Below, one piece after another: positions 26,499 to 35,712 of a stretch of DNA of 64,000 bases. Position 1 is the stretch's first letter; each line of letters opens with the position of its first letter. The DNA comes from Arcicella sp040387735 (lineage in GTDB: Bacteria > Bacteroidota > Bacteroidia > Cytophagales > Spirosomataceae). The stretch is from positions 1 to 64,000 of the forward strand of contig JAZKDE010000059.1 in assembly GCA_040387735.1 (NCBI GenBank), written 5' to 3'. A program made the position numbers and the translations under genes. The notes under the pieces were generated by a model. It was not told the origin of the DNA. It did no database searches and was given only the letters and a program-made list of their open reading frames with translations.

Positions 26499-26653
26499 CA
26501 AATTCCACCTTTTTAAGATAATAATCTAAGATTTTAAAAATTAGCCTAAAAGTGAATAGGTTTTTAGGAAAGGTTTTTGTAAATAATTGATTATCAGGAA
26601 TAAACCTTTTGGATTTTGAGTTAAAAATTGACAAACGAATAACAATATATAGA

Positions 26654-28067
26654 ATGAAATTAACTTTTTGGGGAGCTACGAGGCAGGTGACAGGTAGTAT
26701 GTATTTACTTGAATTAGATGATGAATATAAAATTCTGATTGATTGCGGAACAAATATGGAGCGTGATATTGATTATTCACAACCCGTTACTAATAAAGCA
26801 TTTTTTCCGTTTGAAGCTTCACAAGTAAATCTGGTTCTTCTTACACACGCACACATTGACCATTCTGGAAATATACCTATGTTGTACCGTGAAGGATACG
26901 AAGGACAAGTTCTTTGTACAACTCCCACGGCGGAACTTTCGGGTTTGTTGCTACAAGATGCGGCAAATTTGCATCTGAAAAGAATAAAGCAAGCGGAAGG
27001 CGATAGTAAGAAAAAGAAGAAAAAAATGGATAGATTGCTCGTAAAGGGTGATTTGTATTTGCAGAAAGACGTGGAAAATGCGATGGCTAATTTTGTAACC
27101 ATCCAATTTAATTATCGTTTTAAGGTTTCGGATACGGCTTGGGTTACTTTTATTCCAGCGGGACATTTATTGGGTGCAGCTCACATTATTTTAGAAGTAA
27201 AAGAAGGAAACGAAATCAAGAAAATTTGCTTTTCGGGGGATATTGGTCGTAAAAATTACCCTTTACACGTTGATCCCGCCAATGAAGTGCCAGAGGTTGA
27301 TTATTTGCTTTGCGAAACAACTTACGGAGCAAGGTTGCACGAAGATAAAACCAGTCCAGAAGATGCTTTAGGTGATGTCATTAAACGAACCTGTATTGAT
27401 ATGCCAGGACGTTTAATCATTCCTGCTTTTTCGGTTGGTCGTACTCAGGCTTTGCTTTTTACGCTCAATAAACTTTATACCGAAAGAGGTTTTTTACCAA
27501 TTAAAGTATTCAGTGACAGTCCATTAGCGTATGCTTCGACGAAAGTCTATCAGAAAAATTTGAAGCAGTTAAATAAGGTTGCTCAGAATTTCCAAAGCGA
27601 AAACGATACATTATTTGACTTTGAAAATTTGCAGTATATTCAATCCGAAAAATCAAGTAAAGCGATTTCTAATTACGGTGAACCTTGTATTATAATTTCG
27701 GCTTCGGGAATGATTTCGGGCGGACGAGTTGAGCAACACATTGCGGCAAATATCAACAATTCTTTTAGTGGGTTATGCTTCTGAAGGAACTTTGGGGTGG
27801 AGATTGATGAATGGACAGAAAACTTTACGAATCAAAGACGTTGAACATACGGTTTTAGCGAATGTGGAAAAAATTGACGTTTTCTCGGGACACGGTGACC
27901 AGAATGATTTGATTGAATTTGTGAAAAAACAACCGAAGGAGAAACTCAAAAAAGTGTTCTTAATTCACGGAGAATTGGAAAGTATGGAAGTTTTCAAAGG
28001 TGTCTTAGAAAAAGATGGATACCAAGGCATTACGATTCCCGAATATGGACAAACGTTTGAATTGTAA
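26654..28067 (+). pseudogene. MBL-fold beta-CASP RNA-processing exonuclease, frameshifted
   Basis: Metallo-beta-lactamase fold with a beta-CASP domain. From the ATG at 26654, the zinc motif HAHIDH is at residues 65-70, followed by PAGHLLGAAHI, FSGDIGR, SDSPLA and GRVEQH. The frame then breaks near 27752-27758: frame one ends at a TGA (27782-27784), while TILLVGYASEGTLGWRL continues in the +1 frame to 28067. Homologues carry about five residues between 'NI' and 'TILL', so roughly 14 bases seem to be missing. No N-run is here, so either the gene is broken or the assembly lost a few bases. If intact, it would be an RNA/DNA nuclease of the cytoplasm. An unsupported charged insertion (KKKKKKMDR-like, near 27010) lies between motifs. 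Confidence 0.82.
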
Positions 28068-28090
28068 TATCTTTTAAAATATAGTTTTGT

Positions 28091-28127
28091 AAACGGAAGG
28101 CTTCGCTAAATGCGAGGCCTTCCGTTT
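28091..28127 (+). terminator. Terminator of the beta-CASP gene
   Basis: 16-bp stem with one G-T wobble (28091-28106 / 28112-28127), 5-base loop, ending in a run of six T. Confidence 0.8.
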
Positions 28128-28169
28128 TTTAGGTTAATTTTATCTTTTAATCTTCAATCAACAACCTTT

Positions 28170-29416
28170 ATGCAAACAACCTTAATCGCTAATGATGCCA
28201 TTGTTCTCGGGATTTTACTCGGAATTATCTATTTTACCTTTTATACTTCTTCTCTCAAAAATCGTTTTTGGCAACGTTTCTATCTATTTTTACCCAGTAT
28301 TCTTATTTGTTATTTTGTGCCTGGTTTGTTGAATTCTTTCAATATTATTTCTGGTGAAAACTCAAAGTTATATGATATGGCATCCAAGTATTTATTGCCA
28401 GCTTGTTTGGTATATTTTACGATAAATATTGATTTTCAAGCACTTAAAAGGTTAGGTCCGAAGGCAATAATTGTATTTTTGGCGGGTTCTGTAGGCGTAA
28501 TGGTGGGTGGTCCAGTTTCGTTGTGGATCGTAAAAATGGTGAGTCCCGAAACGCTTTCAGGTGATGCTTGGCGTGGGTTAGCAACTATTGCCGGCAGTTG
28601 GATAGGAGGGAGTGCCAATCAAACTGCCTTGAAAGAGGTATTTAATCCATCGGCAGAAGTGTTTTCTCAGGCAATTGCCGTAGATGTTCTTACAGCAGAA
28701 TTATGGTTGGCTTTGTTACTTTTTGGAGTAAGTAAAGCCACTCAAATTGATAAATGGTTTGGTGCAGATACCAGTGCGGTTGACGAAATTAGAGAAAAAA
28801 TAGAAAAAGAATACGCCGATAATCAACNNNNNNNNNNCAACGTAATCCGAGTTTTAATGATTTGCTTTTGATACTTTTTGTGGGTTTTGGCACAACCGCC
28901 GTTGCGTATTTGTGTGCGGATGCTATTGTGCCTTTTATTGCCAATAATTACCCAAATCTCAAGAAATTTAGTTTAACTTCTACTTCTTTTTGGGTTATTT
29001 CATTAGTAACACTTTTTGGAATAATTTTGTCTAAAACTCGTCTGCGAGAAATTGAAAAAGTTGGAGCCTCTAAGTTTGGTAGTATTTTCTTATTTATGCT
29101 CATTACCACAATTGGTATGAAAATGAATGTTTTGGCAGCAATCGAAAAACCTCAATTATTTTTAGTGGGTATTATTTGGATGTTTTTTCACGCATCATTC
29201 ACTTTGGTGGCGGCATATTTCACGAAAGCACCTTACTTTTTTACCGCAGTTGGTTCGCAAGCAAATGTGGGAGGAGCGGCTTCTGCCTCGGTGGTTGCGG
29301 CGGCATTTCATCCGTCTTTGGCCTCGGTTGGTGTATTATTGGCGATTTTGGGATACGCTTTGGGGACTTATTTAGGGTATTTAACGGGTTTAATGATGCA
29401 ATGGGTAATGTTGTGA
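28170..29416 (+). CDS. DUF819 family membrane protein, interrupted by an assembly gap
   Basis: Around 415 residues with about ten hydrophobic helices, of the DUF819 (YjcL-like) family; the halves GILLGIIYFTFYTSS...FLAGSVGVMVGGPVSLW and WIGGSANQTALKEVF are characteristic. The N-run (28828-28837) falls in a charged cytoplasmic loop; the frame after it, starting QRNPSFNDLLLILF, differs from that before it, an effect of the unknown gap length. DUF819 proteins are probable transporters of unsettled substrate (keto-acid or amino-acid export has been suggested for relatives). ATG 28170 fits the first helix. Confidence 0.82.
28828..28837. other. Assembly gap (10 N) inside the DUF819 gene
   Basis: Run of exactly ten N; coding frames on the two sides differ, so the true gap length is not ten or is not known. 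Confidence 0.97.
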
Positions 29417-29479
29417 AAATCTTATTAGTCGGTAAAATCGGCGTTATGCACGAGTTAATGGACGCCAAATTTCAAACTG

Positions 29480-29517
29480 AAAATCTGCCCGCTCTCCAAC
29501 GGAAAGGGGCAGGTTTT
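29480..29517. terminator. Bidirectional terminator after DUF819
   Basis: 11-bp stem (29480-29490 / 29507-29517) with a G-T wobble and A-run/T-run edges, between the convergent DUF819 and WD40 genes. Confidence 0.6.
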
Positions 29518-29539
29518 AGTCAAATGGTATATATTTCTA

Positions 29540-30958
29540 CTATTTTTTTAATGTCGCAATATTCTGCAATGAGCGGTAGAATTTCTTTTTGCCATCAATC
29601 GTAATTCCGAAAGCATCAATTTTGAATTTTCCTTTTTCCCAATCAAAGAATAAGAAAACTTCATCAATTGGTATTTTGCCAAAATTTTGCTGTAAACTTG
29701 GAGCTTCATCAATGGGTACATTGACTTTAAACTCGCCTAAAACCTTAGAATTAATCGAATAAATTTCAGTATCAGCATCATATTTTACTAATTCCAAATC
29801 CTTCTTCCAATCCATTGATTTAGTGAACATTTCTTTGATTTTATCAGCAGCTTTATTTTCAAAAATACTGTATTGCTGTGCTTGATTAGAGACCCGTTTT
29901 TTGTAATCGGCCGTTTTCTCAAATGTCTGTTGAACGTTCCAATTTCTCATTTGAGATTCCGCAATAATTTGAATTCTATCAAAAAGCGTTGGAGCTTTCC
30001 AGATTCTGATACTACCATCACGACTGGCACTGGCGAGATATTTTCCGTTTTTGCTGCACGCTACTTCCTCAACATCTCCCGTGTGTGTGTCGCCCGTTAC
30101 ATCACGTACTAATTCACCCGTTGCCAAGTCCCAAGCTTTCACTTTTCGGTCGCCTCCGCAAGTATAAAGTACTTGGTTGTCGGGGCTGAAGCAAACAGCC
30201 CAAACGTCGGTTATGTGTCCTGGGAACTTATAAATTTCTTTAGCTTCTTCAACATTCCAAACTCTGGCGGTATTATCCCAACCACCGCTCGCTAAAAAAC
30301 GTTGGTCTGATGCCCATTTTACATCCCAAATTTCATCTTCGTGACCAAAGATAGTTTTCATCAATTTACCGTTGGTTACTTCAAAAATTCTTAGATTATG
30401 GTCGCCACAAGCCGTTACAATTTTTGTACCGTCTGGACTAAAACAAGCTGAAGTAACATTATCTCGATGACCCGTTAAAACTTGAACTTGACGCCCCGTA
30501 AGTACATCCCAAATGATAGCGGTTTGGTCCCAACTGGCACTTACTAAAAAGCGTCCATCGGGACTGAAATTTACATCACGAACGTAGTCACTATGCCCGA
30601 CCATACGATTAACGATTTGCCCCGATAAAACATCCCAAATAATAATCGTTTTGTCAACGCTACCCGAGGCAATATAGCGACCATTTGGATCAAATCTGAC
30701 GCAAACAATGTCATCGGTGTGTCCTTTGAGCGACTTTACCAAACTGCCCGTGGAAACATCCCAAAGAGCCACTTCTCTGGATGCTCCACCGCTGACAATA
30801 AGCTTATTGTCGGGACTAAAATCTAAGCCCAAAATTGCTTTGTCTGTGTTGATTGTACGTACCAGCCAACTAACGTCAGCGAATGAATTAATAGATGAAA
30901 AAATCAAAAGTATAAATATTACAAATGATTGACGAGTGTGTACTTTAATAAAGTGCAT
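29540..30958 (-). CDS. Secreted WD40 beta-propeller protein
   Basis: 472 residues. A hydrophobic N-terminal segment (FVIFILLIFSSINSFA) looks like a signal peptide. Seven WD40 repeats follow from about residue 30 to 330, with repeating GH...V..V.FSPDG..L.S.S.D.T..IWD units. The last 140 residues form a separate domain (ADYKKRVSNQAQQYSIFENKA...FFDWEKGKFKID) that I do not recognise. A seven-bladed propeller typically scaffolds protein complexes; outside the cytoplasm in Bacteroidota it may assist envelope assembly. The cis-acting region upstream (30986-31005) has a small GTTGATT/AATCAAC hairpin. Confidence 0.8.
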   Translation of the reverse strand: MHFIKVHTRQSFVIFILLIFSSINSFADVSWLVRTINTDKAILGLDFSPDNKLIVSGGASREVALWDVSTGSLVKSLKGHTDDIVCVRFDPNGRYIASGSVDKTIIIWDVLSGQIVNRMVGHSDYVRDVNFSPDGRFLVSASWDQTAIIWDVLTGRQVQVLTGHRDNVTSACFSPDGTKIVTACGDHNLRIFEVTNGKLMKTIFGHEDEIWDVKWASDQRFLASGGWDNTARVWNVEEAKEIYKFPGHITDVWAVCFSPDNQVLYTCGGDRKVKAWDLATGELVRDVTGDTHTGDVEEVACSKNGKYLASASRDGSIRIWKAPTLFDRIQIIAESQMRNWNVQQTFEKTADYKKRVSNQAQQYSIFENKAADKIKEMFTKSMDWKKDLELVKYDADTEIYSINSKVLGEFKVNVPIDEAPSLQQNFGKIPIDEVFLFFDWEKGKFKIDAFGITIDGKKKFYRSLQNIATLKK

Positions 30959-31140
30959 AATGAAAGGTTTATATAAAATAATACGTTGATTGATTGAAAA
31001 TCAACAGGTTGAAACTTATTAACAACGATTTATATATTTTGTTTTTTCAAATGCTTAGGCACTAAATTATGACAAGTGAAGAAAGAATTTTAAATGAATT
31101 GTTTAAATGAAGAAAATAAAAGATTGAAAATTACCCGAAC

Positions 31141-32970
31141 TCAATATACGCCACCTTTTCTTCTTTTATCTAAAATATTATTCAAATTGTTCAAATTGGG
31201 AAGGCTTTTTGGGTCGGTAAATTTTTTCTGAGGATTTTCTGTATTCAAATTATTCAGAAAAAGTAAAATAGCTTTTATCTCATTTTCCGTCAGTTTTACC
31301 CCATTATTCGGGTATGTTGTCAATGAATTAATTGATTTTGTCGAAATGTGGAATGTTAAAGCTTCTTGCAACCTAATATATACGCCATTGTGCATCAAAG
31401 GTTCGGTGTATTTCAGGTTCCGAACGGAAGGTGTTTTGAAAAAGTGGGCGTAACATTGATTGGTAAAAGTAGCCTCCTCACTTCCCAATAAACCCATATC
31501 ATCATCCGCTAAATTTATTTTTCCCAATGATTTTGGAATGCCTAAATTATGGTATTCATTGCTTTGAAAAAACGGTGGCTTCAAGCCGCTGAACAACGGA
31601 GCAAAATGACAAGAACCACAACCCGCTTTGCCCATAAAGAGATTGTAGCCCGCCTTTATGTCCTTGTTTAGTACCGAGGAATTAGCCATCAAGGAATCAA
31701 ATTTGCTATCAAAACTTTTCAGCGTAGCGATATAACTGACTAAGGCTTTTAAAATATTGGTGGAGTCAATGATTGGTTTTTGGGGGAATGACTTCTTGAA
31801 TAGTACTTGATATTCCGATGATTTACTAAGTTTTTCTACGCTTTCTGAAAGATTACTATTGAATTCTTTAGGGCTATGAACCACAAAAAGTATTTGTTTT
31901 TCAAGTGTTTTTTTTGCTAAATCATGGCTAAAATATTGATTAAAAACCGAATTGAATAAGGTTGGTGAGTTTCGTGTTAATTTCTCTGAAATATTAAACG
32001 CAATACTCGTTTGTCGCCCGTCGGAAAATGCTTTTTGTGGCTTGTGGCACGAGGCACAAGCTCGTTTATTATTGGCAGAAAGTAAAGGCTCAAAAAAGAG
32101 AATTTTTCCTAAATTAATCGTTTGGGAATCCGTTTGTAAAGTATCATGAAGGTAAAATCGTGGATTTAGAAAATTCTCAGAAAAAAGGTCATTTTTGTCG
32201 AAATTTTGTCCGCTTTTTTCAGAAAGATATGTTGGAACATTATGAGTGAATTTTTCCTTTAAGTCTGCAAGAATTGGTTTGTAATAATCTTGGTATAAAT
32301 CCCAACGATTCAAGTTTTCAAAAGGTCTGTTTTTTAGAGCCTTTGAAAGATTATTAAGTTGATTTTTTAGGTCTTGGGAGATGGGTAATGTTTGAAAAAA
32401 CAGTAAAGAGGCTTCTACTTTTGGAATTGTATTGCTGGAGTTAAGATCTTCGTAGCCAGTGAGTTGTAATAAATATTGTGTTTGTAAAGCAATATAAATT
32501 AATGGGAAATAATCTTCACTTTTAATAGGTTGTTGGGTGATTTTATCATGTAACTTTAAGAGGCTTTTTTTGATGATTCCGATGGCAAGGAGCTCTTTTT
32601 GGCAATCTGATTTTTGACTAATAATACGTTTCTCCAAAATTTGAAAGGCACCCGCCTCTGAATAATTATTTTTTTCAATATTATCATTCAGTACCCAATA
32701 TTTTGAGTTATTGAGTTGTTCCATTTCGTGTACCGAAAAATACTTTGGCAATAGCCAAGAAACCTTCAAAAATTGCTTTTGTAAGTTTTTGAAAGCAGTT
32801 TTTTGAAGGTTTTTATCTTTGGCGATTATTTGTTTTTCAAGAGATTGTACTGATTTTAAAACATAGCTAATATTTAATAAAGGCTGTAGTTGCCGATTGA
32901 AATTGGTATCAACCGTGAGACTCGTAAAAATCAATACAGCAATTAAAAGTAAGGATAATCTGCGTGGCAT
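31141..32970 (-). CDS. MauG/CcpA-type dihaem cytochrome c peroxidase
   Basis: 609 residues with an N-terminal hydrophobic export signal (SLLLIAVLIFTSLTV). Two haem-binding motifs are present: CASCH at residues 305-309 and CGSCH at 451-455, the spacing usual for bacterial dihaem peroxidases. The first 260 residues form a helical domain without haem motifs; many Bacteroidota homologues of similar length share it. Expected location is the periplasm, reducing H2O2 or modifying a partner protein with electrons from a cytochrome. Convergent with nothing; the WD40 gene lies downstream after 182 bases. Confidence 0.87.
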   Translation of the reverse strand: MPRRLSLLLIAVLIFTSLTVDTNFNRQLQPLLNISYVLKSVQSLEKQIIAKDKNLQKTAFKNLQKQFLKVSWLLPKYFSVHEMEQLNNSKYWVLNDNIEKNNYSEAGAFQILEKRIISQKSDCQKELLAIGIIKKSLLKLHDKITQQPIKSEDYFPLIYIALQTQYLLQLTGYEDLNSSNTIPKVEASLLFFQTLPISQDLKNQLNNLSKALKNRPFENLNRWDLYQDYYKPILADLKEKFTHNVPTYLSEKSGQNFDKNDLFSENFLNPRFYLHDTLQTDSQTINLGKILFFEPLLSANNKRACASCHKPQKAFSDGRQTSIAFNISEKLTRNSPTLFNSVFNQYFSHDLAKKTLEKQILFVVHSPKEFNSNLSESVEKLSKSSEYQVLFKKSFPQKPIIDSTNILKALVSYIATLKSFDSKFDSLMANSSVLNKDIKAGYNLFMGKAGCGSCHFAPLFSGLKPPFFQSNEYHNLGIPKSLGKINLADDDMGLLGSEEATFTNQCYAHFFKTPSVRNLKYTEPLMHNGVYIRLQEALTFHISTKSINSLTTYPNNGVKLTENEIKAILLFLNNLNTENPQKKFTDPKSLPNLNNLNNILDKRRKGGVY

Positions 32971-33025
32971 TATTAATTAAGATTGGTTTCATGAATTATC
33001 AACCTTATAACCACGCAAATCAAAT

Positions 33026-33622
33026 TTAGTTTCCGTCTATTTCTCTTTTTAATCGACTTAATGATTGGGGAGTTATGCCTAAATATGAGGCGATAACATT
33101 TTGCGGAATGCGATGAATTGAATCTTTATAGGATTCCAAGAATTTACGGTATCTGGTGGCCGCATCATCGTTCATTAATGTATGCAAACGATTTTTGGCA
33201 GCAATAAAATTTATGTCACTAATTTTTCGCCCAAATGATTCCCATTCGTGGGATTTTTTGTACAATGCCATCAAATCATCGTAATTGAAATACATAACAT
33301 TTGTGTCTTCTAAGGCTTCAATGTAGTCTAAAGATGGTCTTTGGGAAATAAAACTGGAATGCTCGGTAAATAGATTGTGTTCGCAGGATATGACGTAAGT
33401 TTTTTGCGTATCATTCGGCATTTGGTGGAAACATCTCATCAAACCTTTCGTTATATAGTAGGCTTCAGAGCAAATTTCTCCAGCTTTGAGAATAATTTCA
33501 CCTTTTTTAAAGGTCTTTTCTTTCAAAATAGGAAGCATTAAAGCAATATCTTCGTCGGTGGGAATGGCTCCAAAACTTTTTATTTTGGCTCTGAATAGCG
33601 TTAATTCTAAAAAAATATTCAT
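33026..33622 (-). CDS. Crp/Fnr family transcriptional regulator
   Basis: 198 residues. An N-terminal cyclic-nucleotide-binding-like beta-roll (FKKGEIILKAGEICSEAYYITKGLMRCF) and a C-terminal helix-turn-helix (VIASYLGITPQSLSRLKREI, about 174-193). It lacks the Cys cluster of Fnr and the canonical cAMP-contact sequence of Crp, so the effector is unknown. Bacteroidota encode many such single-domain regulators. It lies upstream of the peroxidase gene on the same strand with 55 bases between, so it may control that gene or be co-transcribed (inference). Confidence 0.87.
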   Translation of the reverse strand: MNIFLELTLFRAKIKSFGAIPTDEDIALMLPILKEKTFKKGEIILKAGEICSEAYYITKGLMRCFHQMPNDTQKTYVISCEHNLFTEHSSFISQRPSLDYIEALEDTNVMYFNYDDLMALYKKSHEWESFGRKISDINFIAAKNRLHTLMNDDAATRYRKFLESYKDSIHRIPQNVIASYLGITPQSLSRLKREIDGN

Positions 33623-33826
33623 TTGTATAGCGGAATTATTAAAATTGGTTAGTTGCGTTTGATTTGGGGTGTTACTATAAATTCTAAATTAATTCTGACT
33701 TTTGAACCTTTCAATTATATTATTCAAATTTAAGGCAGTAATTTTGTACTGAGTATATGATATAGATAAAATATATGAAAATATATACGGAATCTATTAA
33801 TACATTTATACCATAAAATAAATAAC

Positions 33827-35620
33827 GTGAAAAACATTCGTAATTTTTGCATCATTGCACATATTGACCATGGGAAAAGTACATTGGCTGACCGATTAAT
33901 TGAGTTTACTGAAACCGTTTCTAAACGTAATATGCAGGCTCAGTTTCTTGATGACATGGATTTGGAACGTGAAAGAGGTATAACTATCAAGTCGCACGCT
34001 ATTCAGATGAACTATCATTCTCGTGGGCAAGACTTTGTTTTTAACTTGATTGATACGCCTGGACACGTAGATTTTTCGTATGAAGTTTCTCGTTCTATTG
34101 CCGCTTGTGAAGGTGCTTTATTAATTGTTGATGCGGCACAAGGTATTGAAGCTCAGACGATTTCAAACCTTTTCTTGGCTCTTGGGCATGACTTAGAGAT
34201 TATTCCAGTATTGAATAAAATTGACCTTCCTGGGGCAATGCCAGAGGAAGTAAAAGACCAAATTGTTGATTTATTGGGTTGCGACCGTGATTCAATTATT
34301 CATGCGTCGGGTAAAGAAGGTATCGGAATTGAAGATATTTTAGAAGCTGTTATTGACAGAATTCCCGCTCCAACTGGTGACCCAGAAGCTGAATTACAAG
34401 CACTTATCTTTGACTCTGAATTTAATTCATACCGAGGAATTGAGGTAATGTTTAGAGTTTTCAACGGTGAAATTAAGAAAGGTGATAAAGTTAAATTCGT
34501 AGCGACGGGGAAAGAATATTTCGCCGATGAAATTGGAACTTTACGTTNNNNNNNNNNAAAAGAACCTAAAAATTCTATCAAAGCAGGTGATGTAGGTTAT
34601 TTGATTTCTGGAATTAAGGAAGCGAAGGAAGTAAAAGTTGGAGATACCATTACTCACCGTGACCGTCCTTGTAAAGATTTCATTCAAGGTTTTTCAGAAG
34701 TAAAACCAATGGTTTTTGCGGGTATTTATCCAGTAGAAACTACTGAATTTGAGGACTTGAGAGATGCTATGGGGAAGCTTCAATTGAACGATGCTTCTTT
34801 AGTTTGGGAACCTGAAACATCAATGGCTTTAGGCTTTGGTTTCCGTTGTGGATTCTTGGGAATGCTACACATGGAAATCGTGCAGGAGCGTTTGGAACGT
34901 GAATTTAACATGACGGTTATCACAACGGTTCCTTCGGTGAAATTTAACGTTAAATTGACCGATGGTACTGAATTGTGGGTTTCCGCTCCGTCAGAATTAC
35001 CAGAACCAAACTTAATTGATTACGTTGAAGAACCAATTATTAAGGCTCAAATTATAACGAAATCTGATTATGTTGGGGCAATTATGAAGTTGTGTTTAGA
35101 TAAAAGAGGGGATTTGAAAAACCAAATTTATCTGACTTCAGACCGAGTTGAATTGTCATTTGATTTGCCATTGTCGGAAGTTGTATTTGATTTCTTCGAT
35201 AAATTAAAGACAATTTCTCGTGGTTACGCCTCGTTGGACTACGAATACAAGAATTACGAACAAGGCGATATGGTGAAGTTGGATGTAATGCTAAATGGTG
35301 AGAAAGTCGATGCTTTATCGGCAATTGTTCACCGTGATAAGGCTTATGAATGGGGAAAACGTCTTTGTGAAAAATTGCGTGAATTACTACCAAGACAACA
35401 ATTTGATATTGCGATTCAAGCGGCGATTGGTCAAAAAATTATTGCCAGAGAAACTGTAAAAGCTTTACGTAAAGACGTTACCGCCAAATGTTACGGTGGT
35501 GATATTTCTCGTAAACGTAAATTATTGGATAAGCAGAAGAAAGGTAAAAAACGAATGCGTCAAGTTGGAAACGTAGAAATTCCCCAAGCGGCATTTATGG
35601 CAGTCTTGAAATTGGATTAA
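33827..35620 (+). CDS. lepA: Elongation factor 4 (LepA), interrupted by an assembly gap
   Basis: 597 codons from a GTG start (MKNIRNFCIIAHIDHGKST; P-loop AHIDHGKST at residues 11-19), then DTPGHVDF, NKIDLP and the LepA-specific CTD (RKRKLLDKQKKGKKRMR). It is a translational GTPase that acts on stalled ribosomes. The N-run 34548-34557 lies in domain 2 between GTLR and KEPKNSIKAG; homologues suggest about two to four residues there, so the gap is small and the frame is kept. No ATG competes with the GTG start. Its terminator is at 35676-35709. Confidence 0.95.
   Translation: MKNIRNFCIIAHIDHGKSTLADRLIEFTETVSKRNMQAQFLDDMDLERERGITIKSHAIQMNYHSRGQDFVFNLIDTPGHVDFSYEVSRSIAACEGALLIVDAAQGIEAQTISNLFLALGHDLEIIPVLNKIDLPGAMPEEVKDQIVDLLGCDRDSIIHASGKEGIGIEDILEAVIDRIPAPTGDPEAELQALIFDSEFNSYRGIEVMFRVFNGEIKKGDKVKFVATGKEYFADEIGTLRXXXXKEPKNSIKAGDVGYLISGIKEAKEVKVGDTITHRDRPCKDFIQGFSEVKPMVFAGIYPVETTEFEDLRDAMGKLQLNDASLVWEPETSMALGFGFRCGFLGMLHMEIVQERLEREFNMTVITTVPSVKFNVKLTDGTELWVSAPSELPEPNLIDYVEEPIIKAQIITKSDYVGAIMKLCLDKRGDLKNQIYLTSDRVELSFDLPLSEVVFDFFDKLKTISRGYASLDYEYKNYEQGDMVKLDVMLNGEKVDALSAIVHRDKAYEWGKRLCEKLRELLPRQQFDIAIQAAIGQKIIARETVKALRKDVTAKCYGGDISRKRKLLDKQKKGKKRMRQVGNVEIPQAAFMAVLKLD
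34548..34557. other. Assembly gap (10 N) inside lepA
   Basis: Run of exactly ten N in domain 2 of LepA; the coding frame continues across it. Confidence 0.97.
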
Positions 35621-35675
35621 TGATTTTTGCTCTTTGGGTAGAACAGATTTATCAACTGTCTTGTCAAATCATTTT

Positions 35676-35709
35676 AAAGAAGGCTTCGTTGAAAAACGAA
35701 GCCTTCTTT
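35676..35709. terminator. Bidirectional terminator after lepA
   Basis: 15-bp perfect stem (35676-35690 / 35695-35709) with a GAAA tetraloop and a T-run, between convergent lepA and acyl-CoA dehydrogenase genes. Confidence 0.85.
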
Positions 35710-35712
35710 TGT

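Noticed and set aside
28862..29416. Separate small transporter gene after the gap
   Set aside because: It continues the DUF819 gene in the frame that follows the N-run.
29176..29604. 142-codon frame on the plus strand
   Set aside because: Overlaps the end of DUF819 in another frame and the WD40 gene; no family features.
33699..33746. Promoter for lepA (TAATTTTG at 33739)
   Set aside because: The -7 element matches, but the only TTTG upstream is 34 bases away instead of about 19-20, so the full promoter could not be supported.
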